From contig NZ_CP039143.1 in the NCBI RefSeq assembly GCF_013343215.1, forward strand, positions 1,550,001 to 1,614,000: a stretch of 64,000 nt of DNA, written 5' to 3'. Positions 56,509 through 64,000 of this stretch are shown one piece after another. Below the pieces are notes generated by a model. That model ran no database searches. It was not told the origin of the DNA and was given only the letters and a program-made list of their open reading frames with translations. The stretch's first letter is position 1, and every line of letters starts with the position of its first letter. This DNA comes from Acinetobacter sp. 10FS3-1. Its GTDB lineage: Bacteria; Pseudomonadota; Gammaproteobacteria; Pseudomonadales; Moraxellaceae. The translations under genes and the position numbers were made by a program.

Positions 56509-57435
56509 GGTATTTTTTGAAAAAATAAAACTTAATTATAGCGCTACTCCAGGCCTAGCTTGAAGTGCATGAATAATGTCTTAGTATATTTTGCTTTAAA
56601 TACAAGCAATAAACTAAAGGAGAAAGTCTTTAACCACTATATAGCAATGTATAAGAAGCTGGCATCACCTGATATTTTGCACATTTCTGCCACTTGAAAA
56701 ACGCCGATATTTTATACTTCCACACTATCAAACTGATCAGTTGAGTCAATTGCCGAACCTGGTTTACTTGATTATCAGTGCCATATATCAGCACTAAATG
56801 ACTGCCTTTTTAATTTTTTAAAAGTTTTAAGCTCTCTACAAAGATTTCTGTTTCAAAAACCTTTTCTAGATTTTGCGTTTATAAAATTTCAGGAAATATA
56901 AGTAAAATATAACTTTCCCTCAGCATGCTCAACACCACCAAGTAAGAATTATTATCAGATAAAACAACTAGTTTTCTTTATTTTCTTAAACTTAACTGGT
57001 TGACATAAAGCGTTAAGAATAGGATGCTGTTTAAAATTTTTAACAACGACTCAGTTTATAAAACCTCAGTGGTTTAGAACTGGCCTAGATTTAAAATCAA
57101 CCCTGAATTTTTAAGCCAAAAAATTTTAAGAACTTGATCAATACAACGCTTGAGTCCATGAATAAGATTGTATGAAGACAAGATTACACAAACAATATTA
57201 ACTGTTTTTGCCAATCAGGTTTACAATAAAAAAAATGAAGATTGACCTAGATTTGTAAGTTTTTAACATTGTCAAATCCTTGCAAAGTTTTCATTATATG
57301 CCCACTGTTCGGCACACACTTTCTACGTCAATTCAAAGAAATTATAAAAAAAATGTGGGAAATCATGCCATAATAGACAAATTTTGCAGTGATCTTGCAA
57401 ACTTGTCCTGATACTTTTCAATTGGAGCACGTTAG
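56509..57435. other. Long intergenic region upstream of aroQ
   Basis: About 930 AT-rich bases; no ORF with convincing start signals or family motifs was found. The aroQ promoter should be near its end (CATAAT at about 57369 is a possible -10). Confidence 0.5.
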
Positions 57436-57891
57436 ATGAATTCGACCATTCTGGTTATTCACGGACCGAATTTAAATTTGCTAGGAAAGCGCGAACCGGA
57501 AGTTTACGGTCATCTAACATTAGACGATATTAACCAGCAACTGGTGGCTCAGGCTCAATCAGCTACTTTACAACTCGACACCTTCCAGAGCAACTGGGAA
57601 GGTGCCATTGTTGACCGAATTCACCAAGCTCAACAAGATAATGTCGAATATATCATTATTAATCCGGCTGCCTTGACGCATACGTCTGTTGCCGTGCGTG
57701 ACGCCCTTCTGGGTGTGGCGATCCCTTTTATTGAGGTGCACCTGTCTAACGTCCACGCGCGTGAGGCATTTCGACACCATTCTTACCTCTCCGATAAAGC
57801 AGTCGGAGTGATCTGTGGCTTGGGTGCTAAAGGCTATACAGCTGCACTCGACTATGTCATTGAAAAAATACAATCTTCTAAGCAATCTTAA
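57436..57891 (+). CDS. aroQ: 3-dehydroquinate dehydratase, type II
   Basis: 151 residues. [28 protein letters not shown] is the type II signature with the catalytic tyrosine, followed by [33 protein letters not shown] and [20 protein letters not shown]. It converts 3-dehydroquinate to 3-dehydroshikimate. It is followed by accB after 16 bases, the common aroQ-accB-accC order in Gammaproteobacteria. GGAGCA precedes the ATG. Confidence 0.95.
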   Translation: MNSTILVIHGPNLNLLGKREPEVYGHLTLDDINQQLVAQAQSATLQLDTFQSNWEGAIVDRIHQAQQDNVEYIIINPAALTHTSVAVRDALLGVAIPFIEVHLSNVHAREAFRHHSYLSDKAVGVICGLGAKGYTAALDYVIEKIQSSKQS

Positions 57892-57907
57892 TTAGGAATA
57901 CTGTCTC

Positions 57908-58327
57908 ATGGATATCCGTAAAATCAAGAAACTCATCGAGTTGATGATTGAATCTGACTTACAGGCGCTCGAAGTTAAAGAAGGTGATCAGTCGATTGCT
58001 TTAACTCGTCGCAGTCCAGTGGTTGCAGCAGCTGTTCCTGCAATGCCTGCCCCGGCGGCTGATGTTGTTCCGGTGACCAAATCTCCTCGTGGTGCAGTCG
58101 AAACCTCTCCAATGGTTGGCGTGTTCTATGCAGCTCCTAGCCCAGGCGAAGCACCTTTTGTCAAAATCGGTCAAACTGTATCTGCGGGTGAAACGCTGGG
58201 TATTATTGAAGCCATGAAAATCATGAACCCGATTGAAGCAACACAAAGCGGTGTGATTGAAGAAATTCTGGTAAAAAATGGTGAAGTGATTCAATTTGGC
58301 CAGCCACTTTTCCGTTACCGCGCTTAA
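57908..58327 (+). CDS. accB: Biotin carboxyl carrier protein of acetyl-CoA carboxylase
   Basis: 139 residues. N-terminal dimer helix MDIRKIKKLIELMIESDLQ, a Pro/Ala-rich linker (residues 40-65), then the biotinyl domain with the biotinylation lysine in the EAMKIMN motif (about residue 104). It carries CO2 between AccC and the carboxyltransferase. AATTAGGAATACTG precedes the ATG; accC follows after 18 bases. Confidence 0.95.
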   Translation: MDIRKIKKLIELMIESDLQALEVKEGDQSIALTRRSPVVAAAVPAMPAPAADVVPVTKSPRGAVETSPMVGVFYAAPSPGEAPFVKIGQTVSAGETLGIIEAMKIMNPIEATQSGVIEEILVKNGEVIQFGQPLFRYRA

Positions 58328-58345
58328 TCACCTCGGGGATTTATA

Positions 58346-59719
58346 ATGTTGCAAAAAGTTTTAATTGCAAACCGTGGTGAAATTGCCTTGCGCATCACAC
58401 GGGCTTGTAGAACTTTAGGAATTAAGACCGTCGGTGTCTATTCAGATGCAGACAAGGATCTGATGCATTTACGTTTCTGTGATGAAGCCGTATGTATAGG
58501 TCCAGGTGCAAGTAGCGATAGCTACCTGAATATTCCTGCGATTATTACTGCTGCGGAAATTACTGGCGCGGATGCGATCCATCCTGGTTATGGTTTTCTG
58601 GCTGAAAATGCTGAATTTGCAGAAATCGTTGAAAGTTCTGGTTTTATTTTTATCGGTCCACGTCCTGAACATATCCGCTTAATGGGTAATAAAGTATCAG
58701 CCATTACAGCAATGCGTAAAGCAGGTGTACCAACGGTTCCCGGCTCTGCTCATGCAGTGACTCCACAAAATGCGCTGGCTGAAGCCAAAGAAATCGGCTT
58801 CCCGCTGATTGTTAAGGCAGCATCTGGTGGTGGTGGTCGTGGTATGCGTATTGTAGAGCGTGTCGATACCCTACTGGAATCTGTACAGGCTGCGCAGCGT
58901 GATGCTGAAATGTGGTTTGGTGATGATACGGTTTATATGGAACGTTTCCTGCAAAAACCGCGTCACGTCGAGATTCAGGTCTTGGGTGATGGGAATGGAC
59001 ATGCAGTTCATCTGTATGATCGTGACTGTTCATTACAACGCCGTCATCAAAAGGTTCTGGAAGAAGCTCCAGCACCTAACCTGCCAGAACAGGCACGTGC
59101 TGACATTCTGGAAGCCTGTGTCAATGCCTGCAAGATGATGCAATACCGTGGTGCAGGTACATTCGAATTCTTGTTTGAAGAAGGCGAATTCTTCTTTATT
59201 GAAATGAATACCCGCGTTCAGGTTGAGCATCCTGTGACTGAAATGGTGACAGGGATTGATATAATCGAGCAGCAGCTTCGAATCGCGGCTGGTCTTGGCC
59301 TCGATATTCAACAAGAAGATGTGCAGGTAAAAGGCCATGCGATTGAATGTCGTATTAATGCCGAAGATCCTTCAACCTTTATGCCTTCTCCAGGCAAGAT
59401 TGAAACCTTCTATGCCCCAGGAGGCGCCGGTATCCGTTTAGATTCGCATATCTATCCAGGTTATAGTATTCCGCCCTACTATGATTCCATGATTGCCAAG
59501 CTGATTGCACATGGTAAAGATCGTGAAACATCATTGGCACGAATGAAAAATGCACTTGAAGAAATGATTCTGACTGGTATCAAGACCAATATTCCTTTGC
59601 ATAAGGATTTGATTTTGCAAGATAAGAATTTCTCTGAGCAGGCAATGGATATTCATTATCTGGAAAAGCATTTGCTTAAGCAACTTGAAGGTGCAGAAGA
59701 AAAAGAAGCTGCTTCTTGA
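58346..59719 (+). CDS. accC: Biotin carboxylase of acetyl-CoA carboxylase
   Basis: 457 residues of the ATP-grasp carboxylase family: [38 protein letters not shown], the glycine-rich [33 protein letters not shown] and [18 protein letters not shown]. It carboxylates the biotin of AccB with ATP and bicarbonate. The last ten residues ([10 protein letters not shown]) are a non-conserved acidic tail. A terminator follows. Confidence 0.96.
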   Translation: MLQKVLIANRGEIALRITRACRTLGIKTVGVYSDADKDLMHLRFCDEAVCIGPGASSDSYLNIPAIITAAEITGADAIHPGYGFLAENAEFAEIVESSGFIFIGPRPEHIRLMGNKVSAITAMRKAGVPTVPGSAHAVTPQNALAEAKEIGFPLIVKAASGGGGRGMRIVERVDTLLESVQAAQRDAEMWFGDDTVYMERFLQKPRHVEIQVLGDGNGHAVHLYDRDCSLQRRHQKVLEEAPAPNLPEQARADILEACVNACKMMQYRGAGTFEFLFEEGEFFFIEMNTRVQVEHPVTEMVTGIDIIEQQLRIAAGLGLDIQQEDVQVKGHAIECRINAEDPSTFMPSPGKIETFYAPGGAGIRLDSHIYPGYSIPPYYDSMIAKLIAHGKDRETSLARMKNALEEMILTGIKTNIPLHKDLILQDKNFSEQAMDIHYLEKHLLKQLEGAEEKEAAS

Positions 59720-59734
59720 TCTGTAAAGACCTAT

Positions 59735-59769
59735 TAAAAAACCGCTGAAATTCAGCGGTTTTTTATTTT
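59735..59769 (+). terminator. Terminator of the aroQ-accBC operon
   Basis: AAAAACCGCTGAA and TTCAGCGGTTTTTT form a 12-13 bp stem with an A loop and a T run, about 15 bases after the accC stop. It also faces the convergent gene at 59771. Confidence 0.85.
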
Positions 59770-59770
59770 C

Positions 59771-60247
59771 TTATGGCAAAACCCGTCTTAATACGGCGAA
59801 ACACTGTTCTGCTTTTTCATTGGCACAGAAATTGATGGTATAGGGATTTTTCCATTGTACAAAATATTGTGAAACTTCCCCGGACTGATCCACCTGGTTA
59901 CCGGAACAGTCCTTTTCATTATTGTCATAACGTACCTGCAAGATTAAAGCCGGAATCTGTTCTGCAGGATTCTGGGCAGGCTGATAATCGTAAAGTCCTG
60001 AAGTCCACTCCTCTCCACTTTTAATAATCACGCTATTATTTGATTTAAAATTATAATATTCGATACATTTTTTATTTTTTGGAATTTCCATTCCCCATAA
60101 CCCCACAATTTCGGGACGGGTATTGACTGTAAAAGTATTCGGAATTTCAGCGGATTTGATCGTCGTATCAGAGGCACTTTTATTCTCTGTTGCCATTAGC
60201 CAAGGTGAGGTCATGAGTAAGGCAAGGCTAAGACATATTTTTTTCAT
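59771..60247 (-). CDS. Hypothetical exported protein
   Basis: 158 residues from ATG 60247 (GGTGA upstream). The signal peptide MKKICLSLALLMTSPWLMA is cut after about residue 19. The mature part is beta-rich: GLWGMEIPKNKKCIEYYNFKSNNSVIIKSGEEWTSGLYDY, with four cysteines (KKCIEY, KDCSGN, INFCAN, EQCFAV) likely forming two disulfides. The layout resembles small periplasmic proteins of unknown function common in Acinetobacter. The stop lies six bases from the accC terminator. Confidence 0.7.
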   Translation of the reverse strand: MKKICLSLALLMTSPWLMATENKSASDTTIKSAEIPNTFTVNTRPEIVGLWGMEIPKNKKCIEYYNFKSNNSVIIKSGEEWTSGLYDYQPAQNPAEQIPALILQVRYDNNEKDCSGNQVDQSGEVSQYFVQWKNPYTINFCANEKAEQCFAVLRRVLP

Positions 60248-60262
60248 ATTCACCAATATCAT

Positions 60263-60816
60263 TTGAATAAATTTGTTCTAAGTTATCATATTTTAAGGAG
60301 ATCGTATCTGAGTAAATCAAATAACAGGACCTAAGATACGAAAAATAAATTATTACCACGTTAACCAAAAATATAGATCTCTTTTCTTGTCTTTTTTGTA
60401 TCTATTTTGTATGGATGATTTTAGAAAGACACGTGGGTTTTCGATCTATATTCAGTGATAAAACAGTTATTTAATCAAGCAACTACAATTAACAAAAGCT
60501 TATAAGGTTGGGCGGCCGTTATGATTTCACACTCAGGCTTGTAGTAGATATTTTCAAGGCAGATTTAATTAATTGAGTGTAAAGGAAGTGTCATTAGAGT
60601 ATGAGGAAACCCCTGTAATCGTACAGACCGACTAAATTATATAAGCACATAACTCAATAAAGCCCCATGTTCTCCATCAAATGATAGAGTTTTATAGAGG
60701 CTGCTCTCTAAGCGTTAGCCTTAGTTCAGACACATTCCAATCATAATCAAGTGGGCTTGCATCCGCAATTGAAATGTTCTACAACCTTGAGACGCAACAA
60801 AAATTGAAGGAACACT
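60263..60816. other. Intergenic region upstream of the amidase gene
   Basis: About 550 bases between divergent genes. I find no coding sequence, RNA or clear operator in it. Confidence 0.45.
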
Positions 60817-62307
60817 ATGAAATTTGAAGAATATTTACAATATGATGGTCTAGGGCTGGCCGAACTGGTTGCAAAGAAGCAGGTACATTCAAGTGAACTT
60901 TTGTCGATTGCACTGGAACGCAGTGCAGCAGTTAATCCCCTCTTAAATGCCATTATCATTCCCATGCATGAACATGCATTACAACGGACTCAGCACAAGC
61001 TGACAGGGCCTTTTGCTGGTGTGCCATTTCTGGTTAAGGACCTGTTCCAGGAATATGCAGGCTACCCAACGTCTTATGGCTGTCAGGGTATGAAACGTAC
61101 TGGCTATATTGCCGATACCAATGCTGAAATTGTCAACCGCTGGGAAAAGGCCGGTATTGTCACCTTTGGCCGCACCAATACTCCCGAATTTGGCATTAAA
61201 GGGATTACCGAACCCGATGCCTGGGGAAGCTGTAAAAACCCATGGAATCTAAAACATAATAGCGGTGGCTCATCTGGAGGGTCGGCCTCTGCCGTGGCTG
61301 CCGGTATAGTCCCTATTGCTGGTGCTGGTGATGGTGGCGGCTCTATTCGTATTCCTGCTTCATATTGTGGTTTATTTGGTTTAAAACCAAGTCGTGGCCG
61401 TACTCCGTGGGGGCCGCAAATGAGTGAGGCCATGCATGGGGCAGCGATTCAGCATGTGCTCACCAAAACTGTACGCGATAGTGCGGCCATGCTGGATGCA
61501 ACGCATGGCGAAGATCATAGTTCACTTTTCAAAATCCAGACTCCGCAGCAACCTTATCTGGAAGCCATCCAGCATCCACCCAAAAAACTGAGAATCGCTT
61601 TTAATACCCGTTCTACTATTGGTACTAGAGTTTCCCAGGATGCGATTCAGGCAATTGAACAAACAGCCCGCTTACTCGAATCGCTGGGTCATGAAGTCGT
61701 AGAAGATCAGCCGAATATTGATGGTATGCAATTGGCCAGAGATTTTATTACCACCTGGTTTAGTCAGTTCTCTTATATGCTGGATGAGATTCAAAAAAGT
61801 TATCCCTCCAAAACTGGTGATTTTGAACTGGACTCTTTGGCACTCGCAGCCTTTGGAGCCAAAACTACCGCCTTGGAATATATTCATAATTTAAATAACT
61901 GGGGACAATATGCGACTCAAATGAATCATTTCTTTGAACGTTATGATCTTTACTTGACACCTGCTACAGCGAGTGTCGCTCCTCAAAATGGCGAAGTAAA
62001 AATTCCGGGGTGGCAAAAACCCCTATTAAAGGCGCTCTTAGGCATGAAGAAAGCGCATTTGCTGGCACAAGGCAAACTGGTAGATCAGATTGTAAAAGAA
62101 AACTTGAAATGGGTTCCTTTTACCCAGCTGGCGAATATCACCGGACTGCCGGCTATGTCTGTACCTTTGTACTGGAATAAACAGAACTTGCCGCTCGGCT
62201 CACAGTTTATTGCACCTTTTGCTCGTGAAGATTTACTTTTGCAACTTGCAGCACAATTAGAGCAGGCACAGCCCTGGTTTGATCAATATGCCAAAATTCG
62301 TCTTTAA
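60817..62307 (+). CDS. Amidase-signature hydrolase (NylA-like)
   Basis: 496 residues. The amidase signature is complete: catalytic lysine in PFLVKDL (about residue 73), then GGSSGGSASAVAAGIVPIAGAGDGGGSIRIPA with the cis-Ser and the nucleophile Ser, and GLFGLKPSRGRTPWGP. This Ser-cisSer-Lys set occurs in enzymes that hydrolyse amides, including the 6-aminohexanoate cyclic dimer hydrolase NylA group that the wording recalls. The substrate is unknown. GAAGGAACACT precedes the ATG. It is convergent with the MFS gene, six bases apart. Confidence 0.87.
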   Translation: MKFEEYLQYDGLGLAELVAKKQVHSSELLSIALERSAAVNPLLNAIIIPMHEHALQRTQHKLTGPFAGVPFLVKDLFQEYAGYPTSYGCQGMKRTGYIADTNAEIVNRWEKAGIVTFGRTNTPEFGIKGITEPDAWGSCKNPWNLKHNSGGSSGGSASAVAAGIVPIAGAGDGGGSIRIPASYCGLFGLKPSRGRTPWGPQMSEAMHGAAIQHVLTKTVRDSAAMLDATHGEDHSSLFKIQTPQQPYLEAIQHPPKKLRIAFNTRSTIGTRVSQDAIQAIEQTARLLESLGHEVVEDQPNIDGMQLARDFITTWFSQFSYMLDEIQKSYPSKTGDFELDSLALAAFGAKTTALEYIHNLNNWGQYATQMNHFFERYDLYLTPATASVAPQNGEVKIPGWQKPLLKALLGMKKAHLLAQGKLVDQIVKENLKWVPFTQLANITGLPAMSVPLYWNKQNLPLGSQFIAPFAREDLLLQLAAQLEQAQPWFDQYAKIRL

Positions 62308-62313
62308 AGTGAT

Positions 62314-63484
62314 TTAACTGTTTGAAGATGGTAATTCAACTTTGTTAGGTAAGCCCCCTAGCAGCAGAAAACCTAGCAAAGTTGAGGCTGCAGCTGCAAA
62401 AAAGATGATATCTCCGCCTAATTGATCCCAATAATGGCCTGCTAGAATGCTTCCTGTCGCCACACCGATTCCCCACATAGTGCTATAAAGTGCCTGCCCA
62501 CGGCCCTGCTGCCCGGCAGAGAAATTCTGAAAAATGACTCGCATGGCAATCATGTGAAATAGACCAAAACTTAAAGCATGAATCGTTTGTGTCAAGAATT
62601 GTGCAACAAAGGAGGATGGAAATAAACCGACCACTAACCACCTTAGTCCGGTCGTTAACAGGCAAAGCATGATTAGATGCCGCCATGACCAGCGACTGAG
62701 AAAGAAGGTGGCATAAGCAAACATGATAATTTCTGCAATTACACCCACTGACCAGAGCAATCCGATCTGGCTGGTACTAAATCCGGCCTGACTCAGATAA
62801 TTGCTATAAAAACTGTAAAATGGCGCATGTGAGAACAGCATAATTAATTCTATGAGAAAGAAACTATAAACCACTGGCCGTTTAAATATTGGCCAGATGG
62901 TATCCAGTTTTTTCTGTGCCACCGGCGCTGCCGTCGGTTCTTTAATACTAAATGACCAAAGAAAAGTTATAAATGAAATACATAATAAAAGGACTGGCAG
63001 CATACTGATCGGAATTACTTCAAATACAGCCCCCAAGCCAAAGACGCCGACGATGAAGCCAATAGATCCCCATTTACGGACTTTACCGTAGAGCTCTGCT
63101 CTCTTTTCACCTAGCCAGAATAAGGTTACGCCTTCAAACTGTGCCAGAATCGCATTCTGGAAAAAGCTGAAAATAAGCATGAGTAAGGCAACGGATTGAA
63201 AGTTATTGGGAATAAGAAAAATCATGAACCAGATACAGGCTTCCATCCAAGTAGCAATACGAACCAATAACATGCGCTTGCCTGACTTGTCCGCGAGCCA
63301 TCCCCAAATTAAAGGGGCAAAGAAACGGGTAACAATTGCAATAGAAGACAAGATACCTATTTCCTGGTAATTAAACCCCTGATCTTCCAGATAAAGGCTC
63401 CAGAATGGCATGAATGCCCCCCACAACTGCATAATAGAAAAAATAGAATCCTCCTAGTCTGGTGCTGATTGCAAGCGCTTGCAT
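62314..63484 (-). pseudogene. MFS transporter (HcaT/phenylpropionate-like), frameshifted near its N-terminus
   Basis: From ATG 63484 the frame reads MQALAISTRLGGFYFFYYAV, then leaves the family. The next frame, beginning at 63432, continues GAFMPFWSLYLEDQGFNYQEIGILSSIAIVTRFFAP with intact TM segments to PNKVELPSSNS. The two frames join across a run of six G (minus strand, 63417-63422); five G would keep one frame. The protein would have about 12 TM segments, of the HcaT/LacY-like MFS group. It is either a true frameshift, a slippage-variable gene, or a base error. The truncated 372-residue form from 63432 could perhaps still be made. Confidence 0.7.
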
Positions 63485-63572
63485 TAGATTAAATATCCAT
63501 GTATTTTCAAAAACTTAAACACTTTCATTATTACATCATATTGCATTCAATTTGACTTTATTGCACTTCAAT

Positions 63573-63600
63573 AGTCTACAAAATTTATTTTTTGTAGACT
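63573..63600. repeat. Perfect 11-bp inverted repeat with AT loop
   Basis: AGTCTACAAAA and TTTTGTAGACT enclose TTTATT. It lies between the MFS gene and a small minus-strand frame. It could be a hairpin of an RNA or a transcription stop. Confidence 0.45.
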
Positions 63601-63672
63601 GCTTATTTAATTTACTGATTTATAGGCTGGAATTTTAGCACAATACAGTTATCATGCTTGACGACAAACCTA

Positions 63673-63771
63673 TTAGATCGAATAGGTAATAATAAAAATG
63701 AGAATAAGTAGCACGCCGGGAAATAATCGTGATTCCAGTCCCTGCAGTGATTGCGACTGCTCGTTAAGCAT
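63673..63771 (-). CDS. Possible small membrane peptide (about 32 aa)
   Basis: A frame near 63771 begins MLNEQSQSLQGLESRLFPG and continues into a run of about 14 Leu/Ile/Phe residues, ending with a stop near 63673. A 10-residue frame with a GGGGG ribosome site (ATG about 63796) ends where this one starts, as in a coupled leader. My reading of one base in this stretch is uncertain, so coordinates may be off by one. A phase with 68 residues overlaps. Low confidence. Confidence 0.25.
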   Translation of the reverse strand: MLNEQSQSLQGLESRLFPGVLLILIFIITYSI

Positions 63772-63818
63772 CCACCATTTGTGTCTCGTTCGACATTGTG
63801 CCCCCTTAAAATCGGCAA

Positions 63819-63840
63819 TAAAAAACTCCCGAAGGAGATC
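63819..63840 (-). terminator. Minus-strand terminator of the partial gene at the window end
   Basis: On the minus strand CTCC-TTCG-GGAG, a stem closed by a UUCG tetraloop, runs into T5 and lies just beyond the stop codon at 63845. Confidence 0.7.
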
Positions 63841-63844
63841 TTAC

Positions 63845-64000
63845 TTAAAAATTAGACGTAAAATTTATAAAGCAAGTTTTCTGCCCTTTCTTCACTGGAA
63901 AGAATGTAAATTTAGGCTTGTATTTTTCATCACGGCTAAGCTCCAGCATTGTGGAGCTAACATCCTTAATCTCAAACACTTCAGCCACGCTTTTAGCTTT
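63845..64000 (-). CDS. Partial gene at the window end, unknown protein
   Basis: The minus-strand frame enters from beyond base 64000 and ends at 63845. The visible 51 residues read ...KAKSVAEVFEIKDVSSTMLE, then KYKPKFTFFPVKKGQKTCF, ending NFTSNF. No family is recognised. A UUCG terminator follows, so this is the true 3' end. Confidence 0.6.
   Translation of the reverse strand, partial: KAKSVAEVFEIKDVSSTMLELSRDEKYKPKFTFFPVKKGQKTCFINFTSNF

Noticed and set aside
60747..60965. 72-aa minus ORF over the amidase start
   Set aside because: It is the complement of the amidase N-terminus, a shadow frame.
1..64000. tRNA, rRNA or CRISPR array
   Set aside because: I looked for cloverleaf-like segments, rRNA motifs and regularly spaced repeats and saw none.

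Overview
The window reads as chromosomal DNA of an Acinetobacter species (Gammaproteobacteria, Moraxellaceae). Low GC, AT-rich spacers, a DcaP-type porin, an AAHS aromatic-acid transporter beside a BenM/CatM-like regulator, an OsmC-YcaO fusion, a MesX-MesD methionine synthase pair and a tssK-tssL-tagX block all fit that genus. The species cannot be fixed from sequence reading alone.

Layout. 0-3.5 kb: end of a LysR regulator, aromatic-acid transporter, DcaP-like porin. 4-8.3 kb: fatty acyl-CoA ligase, then a ferredoxin-type reductase with a membrane fatty acid desaturase. 8.7-15.1 kb: HAD phosphatase, LysR regulator, OsmC-YcaO fusion, ETF-ubiquinone oxidoreductase. 15.3-16.7 kb: gene debris (3' ends of an IclR regulator and an acyl-CoA ligase) and a 58-aa conserved small gene. 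17-22.7 kb: an SDR oxidoreductase and the biotin operon, led by a probable pimeloyl-ester esterase (esterase-bioA-bioF-bioC-bioD). 22.8-27.2 kb: aldehyde dehydrogenase, GAF-winged-helix regulator and Fe-alcohol dehydrogenase (alcohol/aldehyde oxidation). 27.8-30.6 kb: MesX-MesD folate-independent methionine synthase with a flavin reductase. 30.9-38.5 kb: acetoin dehydrogenase cluster with its own regulator, lipoyl synthase and acoA-acoB-acoC-lpd.

38.7-41.7 kb: a near-consensus Xer dif site, followed by two related IS1202/ISNCY-type insertion sequences in tandem with recognisable terminal inverted repeats. 41.8-46.7 kb: remnant of a type VI secretion locus (OmpA-like protein, tssA with an in-frame stop, tssK, tssL, tagX); sheath, tube, baseplate, TssM and ClpV genes are absent here. 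46.7-54.1 kb: esterase, small hypothetical genes, fumC, an epimerase-like protein and the tusDCBE sulfur relay. 54-56 kb: decayed accessory DNA with small ORFs, phage-like and HTH fragments. 56-59.7 kb: ybaK, then aroQ-accB-accC. 59.8-64 kb: hypothetical exported protein, amidase, a frameshifted MFS transporter and a partial gene at the edge.

The most interesting points are the dif site with adjacent tandem IS elements, the broken T6SS remnant, a mesX reading frame with no AUG/GUG/UUG upstream of its conserved N-terminus, an AcoC with two E3-binding domains, and a pair of AcoR-like GAF regulators that have lost the sigma-54 module. Family assignments come from motif recognition and memory; no database search was run.
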